Of a DNA stretch of 52,010 nt, positions 13,728 through 23,551 are shown one piece after another. The notes below the pieces were generated by a model, which ran no database searches, was not told where the DNA came from, and saw nothing but the letters and a program-made list of their open reading frames with translations. The stretch is taken from contig JAGFNK010000372.1 of NCBI GenBank assembly GCA_025769875.1, positions 1 to 52,010 of the forward strand, in the 5' to 3' direction. Both the position numbers and the translations under genes were made by a program. Each line of letters opens with the position of its first letter. Position 1 is the first letter of the stretch. The DNA is from Russula earlei (taxonomy: Eukaryota; Basidiomycota; Agaricomycetes; Russulales; Russulaceae).

Positions 13728-14588
13728 TCAATCAGCGGACACCAGAAAAGACAAACACACCGAGTCAAAGCTGGTTTTGTAACTCTGACGGCTTGAAATG
13801 TTGGCAAAAAACTTCTGAAGACGCGCGAAACGCTCGCTCTGGAAGAGCTCCTGATGCACGCGCGGACCCGTCCCCTCTGCGTACTTTCCAACGTCGTGGC
13901 GGAGGTGCAGCTCCCAGCGGCCGACGAACGGCGCGAGCGCCGCATCTGCAATCGTAAAGCGGTCCCCGACAGCGAACCCGCTCGGGGAGAGCAGCTTCTG
14001 GGTCTCCGCGACCGCCTCGACGAATTTGTCTGGCGCCTCGCCGCGGTAGAAGAAGGCGACGAACGGCTCGAACAGTTTGTTCGTGACCGTGTCGATGAAG
14101 AGGCGCACGCGTGCACGCTGGACCGGGTCCTTTGGAAGCAGGCCAGAGTCCGGGTACAAGTCTGCGACGAACTCGAGCAAGATAAGGGACTCTGCGAGCT
14201 TGACGGATTCCGGGGACGGGTGCTCAGGGTCTGACTTGGAAGATCCGTACACAAGAGCGGGGACCTTTCAGCCATACCGTTAGTCACGGACATAGATAAG
14301 CTCTAATGACGAATGACTGACTTTACCCGCTGGGTTTACTCTCTGCGCATACCACTCAGGTTTGTTCTGAAGATCAATTTGATACCGTGTCACGTCAGCT
14401 CCTGCTTCTTGGAAGGCGAGTTCTACCTGCAGAGGATGTTAGCACGGAATTCCTTTGCATGTAAATACTTGGCCGACCCGATGAGCATACGGACAACCCT
14501 TGAGGGTCCACAAAGTCAGCCTTTTTATTCGGTAAAAGTGTCGTGCGCGTACCTTGGATGTGTAGAAAATGATATCAGGGGTGGCCAT
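13728..14588 (-). CDS. glutathione S-transferase, omega-like
   Basis: Four exons: 14553-14588, 14478-14498, 14322-14426, 13728-14264; 232 aa, normal for the family. GSTs conjugate or reduce substrates with glutathione in the cytosol. The N-terminal thioredoxin-fold half reads IIFYTSKGCPYAHRVELAFQ, with a Cys (C14) in the CPYAHR position used by omega-type and dithiol-type enzymes rather than the Tyr or Ser of classical GSTs. VPALVYG (substrate cis-Pro) and a SVKLAESLILLEFVADLYP block complete the glutathione site. The helical C-terminal half has VGDRFTIADAALAPFVGRW, the N-capping box (TIAD). Exon 2 is only 21 nt. A GTGTGT donor near the stop leaves a small chance of an extra terminal exon. 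Confidence 0.9.
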
Positions 14589-15423
14589 GTCAAGTAGTTC
14601 CTGGTATTACCAGAGGCAAAAGAGCTTGAGAGATGACATGAATCTTGACGTGACGTATAAATACCATAGTAAACTCGCGTTTGTCATCTCCATCATCACC
14701 CAACAGATGCCATCTCAGCTTAGATGTGGGTCATCTTATAGATGATCCCGACCGATGAGTCAAATATGCTCACGTAAGGCGGTCTCACTCACCGACGGTC
14801 CCTTTGAGCGCTCGAAACGAAACGAAAGACATCTCCATCGGGATAGACGTACGCCTTTTGCATTTCCACACCACAACAAACGTGACCGATTCCATATAGG
14901 CAAGGTGACAGTCGAGTTGATTTTTCTATGTCGAAGGCCTGAAAGCACGGCACCACGTGTCACCACGTTACCTGGGCCTGCGACTTGTACATACACGGGA
15001 GTCACACTTAGGTTGGAGCATACTTAAATCAGATATATGTCACCTCTAATAGGATCTGTGAAATGAAGCCTTCTGGCACAACATACCTGCTGCGCTCAAC
15101 TCGGAGCTTCATGGATTACATATGTAAAATTAATTTGCGCCGTGTTCCAAGGTTCTATTGGAAGATATTCTTATTCCCAGCCATGATGCAGAAGCCATTC
15201 CCGTCGCTGACATTTCGACGGGCGATGGGGTGCCAATATTATTTGTTCTTGGGTGGGTTTGCGCCACATTTGCGAGAACTTTGGTTGGAAAAAGTGTCTA
15301 TTTCCAGGAAAACCGAACCTAAAAAGAACGACGAGGTGACATACGGACAACTTTTGTCTGCAAATCACCTCGTCGTTCTTTCCTTTCAGGATATCCTTGA
15401 GATGCCTCTCGAACGACGACCAC
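14589..15423. other. gene-free stretch before Copia-1
   Basis: The GST promoter side. A TATAAATA box lies at about 14654 on the plus strand; minus-strand signals are unclear. The only structured element is an inverted repeat at 15323-15381. Otherwise I see no gene or known repeat. Copia-1 has inserted at its right edge. Confidence 0.5.
15323..15381. repeat. 17 bp perfect inverted repeat
   Basis: Arms AAAGAACGACGAGGTGA (15323-15339) and its exact reverse complement (15365-15381) enclose a 25-nt loop. No target duplication was evident around it, so a small foldback element or a structured RNA region are both possible. Confidence 0.7.
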
Positions 15424-15683
15424 TGTTGGAGTGCAGCCTCAGCGTCACGGTTTGGTCATACACTCACGTGGCGCGTGACGAACGCACGGACATGTATATA
15501 GTTCGTTTTTCGTTTATTCCCCGTCCCTCAGTCTTCTACAATAAGACTGAGGTTAGTCATACTCTCGTTACCTACGTACACAACTAATTACACTTTTTTG
15601 TAGCACTCGTTATAGGTCAGGATACCCACTTAGTGTAGTCTTCTACAATAAGACTGAGCACTCGTTATAGATACCCTCCTACA
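15424..15683 (+). repeat. Copia-1 5' LTR
   Basis: TGTTGGAGTG...CTCCTACA. TATATA at 15495-15500 is 35 nt before the initiator-like CAGT (15529-15532). From there runs a hairpin unit X1 (15530-15551), a 52-nt intron-like segment (15552-15603: GTTAGT, CTAAT branch motif, T6, GTAG), block Y1 (15604-15615), a 21-nt spacer, then X2 (15637-15658) joined directly to Y2 (15659-15670). X2 and Y2 are exact copies of X1 and Y1. Confidence 0.95.
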
Positions 15684-15698
15684 GATTATGAGACCTGA
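15681..15698 (+). other. Copia-1 primer binding site, tRNA-Met anticodon-arm type
   Basis: Directly at the LTR edge, ACAGATTATGAGACCTGA is complementary to the anticodon arm of elongator tRNA-Met (anticodon CAU in ...GTCTCATAATCTG), not to a tRNA 3' end. This is the half-tRNA priming mode known for Drosophila copia and Ty5-like elements. The tRNA comparison is to the yeast sequence from general knowledge, with one extra C. Confidence 0.65.
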
Positions 15699-15800
15699 TT
15701 GTCTCTAAACAAGCCAAATAACTACACGCACCCAGAATTTCAAAATGTCACAACATAGTAATGGCATGAGGCACCAGCACGTCCTCGCCGCAAGGCGGAA

Positions 15801-18800
15801 ATGCCTCCTCCTCAGGAGCCGCGACATCGAGCCAAAAAGCCACTGCACGACACTATGATGTCCCTTTTCTTGACAACGAAGGGGTCAAGTTTATGTTCTG
15901 GAAGCACCGCGTTCAAATGGTTCTCGAACTTTGAGAGCTCTGGACAGTAGTAGACGGCACATATACCAAGCCAGACCAAAGTGCAGACCCCACTGCCTTT
16001 AACGACTGGTCATACCGAGACCGAGAGGCACGTGCGCAAATCTCCCTCACCATATCAGATGAGCCACTAAGCGCCGTCCTCGGAATCAACAATGCTAAAG
16101 GTTGCTGGGAAAAGTTATGTGCCCGCTACGAAGGAAAGGGCGAACAACGCATGGCACACCTAATGGAGGAGTTGCTTCGGACCACGCTCTCCGAAGACGA
16201 ACCACTCGACCCTCAAATCAACAAACTCATACACGCCTCTCGCACCCTTGCAAACCTTGGCTTTCCACTTGAAAACAAATTCCTTGCATATGTCATCATA
16301 TTAGCCTTACCCGAATCCATGTCGACCCTCAAGACGATCTTATACTCCATCAAAACCGATGAGATCTCGACTGACATCATCACATCCCAAATCCTCGGTG
16401 AGGAGCAACGCCGTGTGCGCGCATCGGGGATCGGTGCCACTGCCTTCTTCGCCAAAGCAGCCAAGAAAGCAAACGGGAAGAACAAACAAGGAGACAAGTC
16501 CAAGAAACATTGTACACACTGCAACATCCACGGTCATGATGTAAAGGAGTGCCGAAAATTGAAGAAGGAGCAGGAGGCGAAGGGGGCATCGACCACCTCT
16601 GCAGGCGCGAAGCCATCCACGACCGCGAAGATCGCAGTCGCAGACCCCAGTGAAAGCACGGTACAACTATTCAGTGCCATCGCCGCTGACCCCTCACCAT
16701 GCGACAACGAAGCATTCGCCTTCCGAGCGCATCACGACTCGTCCACCCAGCACCGCTGGATAGTCGATTCCGGCACGTCGTGCACCATGAGCTGCAACCG
16801 CAGCTGGTTCTCATCATTCACTGCCCTCACACCCCCCACTCATATTACTCTCGGAGACGACAGCGCCATTCACGCCACCGGCGTCGGACGCATTCCCATC
16901 CGCATGCACGCCAACGGAACATGGCACAACGCCATCCTCCAAGACGTTCTCTTCGTTCCTGACCTCAACGGCAACCTCCTATCAGTCGCTCACCTCACGA
17001 AGCGCGGCGCTGATGTCCGATTCACCAGAAATGGCTGCCAGCTCTTAAACCAGCAGGGGCACCTCACATGTGATGGGCACCTTCAACGGAACTTATATGT
17101 GATGGACATGACAACAGCCGTCCCGGAAACAGCATACATGATGCACGTTGATGACTTCCCGGCTGAAGGTGAGGACGCGCGAGCCACAGACGAGCGCGCC
17201 CTCATCGCTCACAGCACGGCCTCTAAGGCCAACTGCCGAGACCTGGCACCAGCCTGCCTAGGCCACCTAAACATCGACACCGTGCTACGCATGGCCAGAA
17301 AGGGCATGGTCAAAGGGCATGGAAATAACCGGCACTGCATCATCTACCCCCTGCGAACCCTGCCTCAAAGGCAAGCAAACGCGCCATGAAATCCAGAGGT
17401 CGACCGACACAGCGCGCCGTCACAGTACTCGGCCGCGTGTTCTCCTGACATCTGTGGCAAAATATCCACTCGCTCACACCAAGGCTTCGAGTACTTCGTC
17501 ACTTTCATTGACGATCACTCTCGGAAGGTGTCTGTTGAGGGATTGCGCCACAAGAGCGACGTTGCGCATCACCTGAAGGCATTCATCGCCCACACCGAAC
17601 TTGAAACTGGCCAGCGCGTGAAGGTCCTCCGCAGCGATGGAGGGGGCGAATACACGGGCAACGAGATCACCAAGTACCTTGAGGGCAAAGGCATCAAACA
17701 GGAGCTCACGACACCCCACACCCCACAGCATAATGGTGTGGCCGAGCGCATGAATCAGACGCTCTTCGACAAGGTTCACGCGATGCTGACCGATGCTGAC
17801 TTACCAGAATCATTCTGGTATGCCGCCCTCGAGTACGCGGCCCTCCTGCACAATGTCACACCCATGTGCGCCCTCAACAACTCCACCCCCAAGGAGGCCT
17901 GGAGCGGGAACAAACCCGACATCTCCCGCCTTCGCATTTTCGGTTCCCGCGCGTTTGTCCACATCCCAGACAAGAAACGCACCAAATTGGCTGCTAAGTC
18001 CTTAGTGTGCACTTTCCTTGGGTACTCACGAACTCGCAAGGCATACCACTTAATACATCGTCCCACGCGTCGCCTTCTGGAGTCCTGCGACGTCATTTTT
18101 GATGAAGGGGGCCCACCAACTCAGTCCCAGTCCTTTGAACGTGTTATCATCCAACATGACGACGCAGGGATGGCGACAGTGTCCATAGACACGCCTCCTC
18201 CTAAACAGTACCTGTCCGACTCTCAATCAGAGAGTGAAACAGAGATTGAAAACACACTCATCCCGCACCCATCTGCCCCGCCTGAACCAGCCAACATCCG
18301 GCCTAAACGCACAGGCAGTCCGCGACGACGATCCTCGCTACACAGTTACTTCATATGGCTCACGAAAACGCAACATTGAATGTGTCAACATGGCCCAAAC
18401 CACCATAACTGACGACCCACGCACTTACGCGCAAGCCATGGCCCAACCTGACACAGCTGAGTGGGAAGTCGCGTGCGAGGAAGAGCAGCGCTTGTTCGAG
18501 CGCATGGGCGTGTACGAGGTCGCCCCGCGTCCCAAAGACCGCAAGGTCGTCGGGAGCAAATGGGTTTTTCGCATCAAGCGAGGACCTGATGGCTCCATAC
18601 AGAAATACAAAGCCCGCGTCGTGGTGCAGGGCTTCACGCAAATTGAGGGCATTGATTACGATGAGACCTTCGTGCCCGTTGCTAAGTTCGCCTCCTTGCG
18701 CGTGATACTGGCCCTCACCGCCGAACGAAATCTAGAGGTCCACCAAATGGATGTAAAATCAGCATACCTCAATGGGGAACTCAAAGAGGAGATCTTCATG

Positions 18801-19960
18801 GAACCTCCCCCCGGTTTTGACATTCCCCAAGGCATGGTATTGCATCTAATCAAAGCTCTCTATGGCACAAAGCAGGGTGGACACGTCTGGTACGAGGATA
18901 TCCGTGGCAAGCTCAGTGCCATGGGTTACCAACACACCAACGCCGACCATGCTGTCTTCACCCGAACGCGCGATGGAGACATCTCCATCATTGCGCTATA
19001 CGTTGATGATATCACTATGGTATCAAATTCTATTGAAACTATCAACCGAGACAAATCAGCCTTGAAACAACACTATGAGATGACTGATTTAGGTGAAATA
19101 TCCTGGATCCTTGGCATGCACATCACTCGGGATTGCAATGCAGGCTGGATTGCCCTCTCTCAAGAAAAATACATAATTGAAACCCTGGAGAGGCATGGGA
19201 AATCTAACGTGCACCCAATCAGCACACCGACCCTCGCAAATGAGCATCTCACTAAACTCACCTCCCCTGAAATTGATGTAAAGTCGTATCAGAGTGCCAT
19301 CGGCGCACTGATGTACCCGATGCTCAGCACACGCCCTGACCTCGCATACATGGTCGCAGCCCTCGGGCGACATGCCGCTGAACCCAGGCCCCGAGCACCA
19401 ACGCGCTCTCGATCGCGCGTTCCGATACCTCCGAGCCACCAGTAGCAGCCAACTTGTTTTCCAACGCGGAACCCCTGGTGGTACTATACTGCATGGTTTT
19501 GCAGATGCAGACTGGGCAAGCGATGTTAATGATCGCAAGTCCACGTCTGGCTTCATGTTCATGCTTGGAGGGGGCATGATCAGCTGGAGCTCCAAGAAAC
19601 AGACCTCTGTGGCCCTCTCGAGCACTGAGGCCGAATACATTGCCGCTGCCCATGCCACAAAGGAGCTAATCTGGCTCAGACGTCTGTTAAGTGAGCTAGG
19701 AATAGACACTCACCCCCCAACCATTCTTCATGTGGACAACCAATCCGCAATCGCCATCGCGCGAAACCCCTGAATTCCATGACCAGACCAAACACATTGA
19801 AGTCCGGCACCACTTCTTGCGACACAAAGTCGAGAGCGAGGAGATCTGCCTTCAGTACATTCCTACTGAGGATCAGGTTGCTGACATTTTGACCAAAGGC
19901 CTCGCATGTGAGAAGCATGATAAGTTTTCAGATGAGATGGGATTGCACCTGCGCAGGCTG
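15801..19960 (+). pseudogene. Copia-1 gag-pol, broken
   Basis: Pieces in order: a UBN2-type gag (frameshift near 15840, in-frame TGA at about 15932), zinc knuckle CTHCNIHGHDVKEC (near 16513-16554), protease DSGTSC (near 16768), GAG-pre-integrase block, a frameshift near 17325, integrase core (LRSDGGGEYTGNEI, then TPQHNGVAERMNQT; 17528-18379), a frameshift near 18330, reverse transcriptase with ALYVDDI (18234-19375), a frameshift near 19375, and RNase H (FADADWASD, STEAEYIAAA) with a stop near 19773. The spacing of domains is normal. The polyprotein would have been about 1380 aa. It cannot encode an active enzyme set as it stands. Confidence 0.92.
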
Positions 19961-19968
19961 AGGGGGCG

Positions 19969-20229
19969 TGTTGGAGTGCAGCCTCAGCGTCACGGTTTGG
20001 TCATACACTCACGTGGCGCGTGACTGAACACACGGACATGTATATAGTTCATTTTTCGTTTATTCCCCGTCCCTCAGTCTTCTACAATAAGACTGAGGTT
20101 AGTCATACTCTCATTACCTACGTACACAACTAATTACACTTTTTTGTAGCACTCGTTATAGGTCAGGATACCCACTTAGTGTAGTCTTCTACAATAAGAC
20201 TGAGCACTCGTTATAGATACCCTCCTACA
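19969..20229 (+). repeat. Copia-1 3' LTR
   Basis: Differs from the 5' LTR by one inserted T and three CG to CA changes. It retains the TATA box, X1 (20076-20097), the 52-nt intron-like segment (20098-20149) and the segment-free second copy. After it comes the ACCAC target duplication, then 260 bases of unrecognised DNA. Confidence 0.95.
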
Positions 20230-20495
20230 ACCACCGGACTACAAACCCTACTATCACCTATGGGGAACTTGCCATTCCACTACCATCTTGCCGATTTCAT
20301 TTTCCCCTGTATCTGCTCAAACAACCCCATTTAACACTTTGTAGTTATACTATTGAGTGGCATTAATGTCATTCTAGTAGCAAAGAAAAATGGAAGTCCA
20401 TTGAGTGGGTTTCGAGTAGTATTTTGGCTGGGGGTCATGCCTGCATCATGCCTTCTGTCATGGCAGAGTGCAGAGTTTGATTCCAGCTGGGTGAT

Positions 20496-21297
20496 GTTAC
20501 AAACCAAGGCCAGGTCCTGGCCATATATTATCCTATTTTTTCAAGAGAAACCTCTCTCACTTTGCATCACCAACACACTTCTGTTTCTTGGGCTACTCCT
20601 CCTGTGGTGCAAGATATCACTATTGCAAAGGCACTATGACATGACCAGGCACTTGTTTCCTAATCAGGTAATCATTGCAGTGGCAGCCACATGGCTACTC
20701 AGCCACCAAGAACCTAAAACAGTGGCATGAACTCCTACAAACTGTTGCATAACTCATATGACATCATGGCTGACTGAGCGACTCCACAATGACCTCACCT
20801 GCTCACTAAGCACTCCACAGTGACATCATAAGGATGTCATCACTTCATAATGATCAGTAATATGCTCAGTAAGCCTGAAACCTGACACAAGCGAGTTTAT
20901 GCCTCTGTAGTCCCATTGGATGACACCAAGAGGCCTAGAATAGTTCCTGTTCTTTGTAATTGACCATGTACACAGTATATAAGCCCCAATGTAGCATGGC
21001 AGTTGTCAGACTGTCCACTTGTGATACTCTCATCCTCCTGGGTACTCCCCTGTGACCACTCAGTCTAAAGCCTCCCCTTGTCTCCAAGGTACTCTTCAAC
21101 AACCACCTTGTCTAAAGCCCTTTGCTGCACTGGCCTCTAACCTTTGCCTCTGCCTCCTGCAACACATACCAGTTCCCATCTGGTACCTTCTAGTCATTTG
21201 GCTCATCCTCCTGTTCAATGCCATTTACGCTGTGTACCGTCTGTTCCAACCCTTGCCCACCTGCTCTTGAGTCCTTAGTGATCAGCAGTGTGTGTCT
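20496..21297 (+). repeat. LTR-B copy (gypsy-type LTR, partial)
   Basis: Matches the LTR that follows a polypurine tract at 34741 (shared blocks TTACAAACCAAGGCC, GGCTACTC, TGACATCATGGCTGACTGAG). TATATAAGCC at about 20976 is followed by GTTGTCAGACTGTCCACTTG, again a predicted start with the AGACTGTCC motif. The extreme 5' end is missing or diverged. It abuts an LTR-A copy at 21298. Confidence 0.7.
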
Positions 21298-22265
21298 TGA
21301 CAGACTCACTGTTAAACAATCCAGTTCAAGAGTGAGGGATATGTTCAAAGATGAGTCAATAGACATCCAAGATGGTGTGGGCAAGAAGTAATGTCCAGAG
21401 CAGTACCAAGTACCAAAGAGGTATGGTTACTGGTAGTGTCAAGCAATTATGCAGGGAAGAGGCCAGAATGGTCACAAGAGGATGGTCCTTAAAGGAGTAT
21501 CCCAGGGGTAGAGAGTGCCATAAACAAATGGACAGTCTGAAGACTGTCCACTACTTTATTGAGTGCTTATATACTACAAGGGAACTGCTAAATAGGGAAC
21601 AAGTCATAACCTTGTTATCAAGCACAATGGATGGATGAGTAAGAAGTCAGGGTACGCTTACTGAGCATGCTCAGTCATGCTCAGTAAGCTGCTGAGTAAG
21701 AAGGCTTCTATTGATGAGTAAGAGCCTTTACTGTCCACATGTTCACTGCTCTAGTACAGTACATGTGCAAAGCACTTGATTCATTTACTGTTAGTTAGTT
21801 TAAGGCCAGTCATTTGAGGACTTGTAGTTTGGTTCAGGGAATAGAGTTGCCTATAAGGTCCCTTATTTCGTTCTATTAGGGTCCTTAGAGTCAACCCTAA
21901 TACTTCTATTAAGGTCCTTAGTATTGCTTTATAGTTTGTTCTATGGTTATTAGAGTTAGTCTAATAATGTGTTATAGGGTCTTTAGTATCATGTTAGTGC
22001 CTTTTGTAGAGCACTTAGAGTTGTCCTAAAGGGTCCTTAGAGAGGCTATAATACTGTCCTTTATTGCTAAAAGGGTTGCCACTAAGTGGGGCTTGCTGTA
22101 TGTTGATTGTGCCAAGAATTGCTCATGCAACAATGTATGTGCAATATTGTGGACACCTCTACTCACCCCTTTTGTCTGTGTAAACAGGGTGGCACCATAG
22201 AGGCTGGGTTTCCTCTAATAAGGAAGGGTTCTTCAAGGGCCCTCTCCAGGAGATGGTTCATGACA
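21298..22265 (-). repeat. LTR-A copy, full length
   Basis: TGACAGACTC...GGTTCATGACA, 968 bp. Contains the palindrome cluster (about 21656-21695) and the inverted pair GGACAGTCTGAAGACTGTCC (about 21529). No recognisable 5 bp target duplication and no interior of its own, so either a solo LTR or one arm of a rearranged element. It lies between two LTR-B pieces in opposite orientation. Confidence 0.85.
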
Positions 22266-22480
22266 GTTGTAGGAGTCCATGCCATTGTTTTGTGTTCTTG
22301 GTGATTACCTGATTAGGAAATGGGTGTCCAGTTGTGTCATAGTGCCTTTGTGACAGCAATATCTTGTACCACAGGAAGAGTAGCCCATGAAATAGAATTG
22401 GATTGACAATACAAAGTGAGAGGGGTCTCTCTTGAGTAAAACTGGACAATATGTGGCCAGGACTCAGCCTTGGTTTGCAA
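22266..22480 (-). repeat. LTR-B 5' part, reverse orientation
   Basis: Reverse complement of the first part of LTR-B (GGTTTGCAACAC, CAGGAAGAGTAGCCCATGAAAT, GATTACCTGATTAGGAAATG read on the plus strand). It is truncated by the LTR-A copy on its left and joins a gag fragment on its right. Confidence 0.65.
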
Positions 22481-22865
22481 CACAAACAAGGACATCTCAC
22501 CAGGGACTGTCCTACAAAACCAAAATGCAAAATGACATGTGCATGCACAGCGGAAGTCACCACCATCACATCCAAATCCTCCATTGTGGAGGTGATTAAA
22601 GAAAATACAGCAGACAAACTTGCAAAGGTGGCCAAGGTGCTCTTTCTGAAGAAGACATAGAAGCCTTCATCAGGGCCCTGATAGGAGATGAAACAGACAA
22701 AGAACAGGGTTTTTTGGATGCTTGAGCATGATGGCAATCACTTGAGCTTTAGGTATTGACTCAATGTATAAGTCTCAAAGAAGATCAATATCAGCAATGA
22801 CTACTGTTTACATTGGATCAAATGAAGCTGAAAGAAAAGTATTAATAGATAGTGGAGCAACAGAA

Positions 22866-23301
22866 TGTTGAGATAAAGAGTAGCCAAGGTGTTGACATGT
22901 CGGCCCAAACTGTCCAGGCAGCCCACAGGCCCGGACCACATAAGCGTTTCAGCTAAGTTGCTGAAACGCATACAATAACAAAATTGATAGTATGATCTAA
23001 GACAATCGGTATCTAGCACATAGCGATCATGAAAACAATTTGATAGTTACTACAGACAAAATAATTAGGGACGCTCTCAGATACTTAAGAGCATCGTACA
23101 TACAGTAGATACTTCAGTTTCATCTCACAGAAACTGAAGTAAGTACTTACTATCTCATGATCTTATCAGTAGCTGATTACGTGTTGTAGTATCATTTTTA
23201 TTAGGTAAATATGACACAATAGTTTCATCTCACAGAAACTGAATATCATTTTTATTAGATCTACTACGATCTAATCTTCCTTATCACTGTGTGATTCAAC
23301 A
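22866..23301 (+). repeat. Copia-2 5' LTR
   Basis: Predicted start at CAGT (23115-23118) about 31 nt after TTAAGA. X1 at 23116-23138, intron-like segment 23139-23189 (51 nt, GTAAGT, GCTGAT branch motif, GTTGTAG), Y1 at 23190-23204, 16-nt spacer, X2 at 23221-23243 fused to Y2 at 23244-23258. X2 plus Y2 is a 38-nt exact copy of X1 plus Y1 without the 51-nt segment. Confidence 0.95.
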
Positions 23302-23316
23302 GGTTATGGGCCCTGC
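23302..23316 (+). other. Copia-2 primer binding site, initiator tRNA-Met anticodon-arm type
   Basis: GGTTATGGGCCCTGC follows the LTR end directly. Its reverse complement GCAGGGCCCATAACC matches the anticodon arm of initiator tRNA-Met (yeast GCAGGGCTCATAACC) with one mismatch. This again points to half-tRNA priming. Confidence 0.7.
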
Positions 23317-23551
23317 CCACTAGTAAATTCCCAAGACAGAAATCCACACACAAGCTCACACAGTCTATCAACACATTCTCTCCCCTTCATGAGCCACTGT
23401 TCATCAGAATGACACCCCACACTTTCGGTACTTGGATCAAAGTTTTGACCCATGCATCAGGGGTACTGATCAGATTTCTAACATCTGGCACTGCATATTT
23501 GCTCCACTTGCCCAGATTGGTTTTATCACCTCGTTTACCTAATCGAATCAC

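Larger units (their letters stand above)
15424..20229 (+). mobile_element. Copia-1: full-length Ty1/copia retrotransposon, inactive
   Basis: Two LTRs (260 and 261 bp, about 98 percent alike) bound a 4.3 kb interior, with a perfect 5 bp target duplication ACCAC on both sides. Order of domains on the plus strand is gag, protease, integrase, reverse transcriptase, RNase H, which defines the copia type. A polypurine tract (GAGGGGG) precedes the right LTR. The single ORF is broken at several points. All three LTR substitutions are G to A in a CpG, so decay by CpG loss rather than random mutation is suggested. Confidence 0.95.

Noticed and set aside
21372..21638. 88-codon plus-strand frame also found as similar peptides at 29840, 33317, 41016 and 50284
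   Set aside because: Repeated only because it lies in each LTR-A copy; it spans the promoter and start site and is not conserved as protein more than as DNA.
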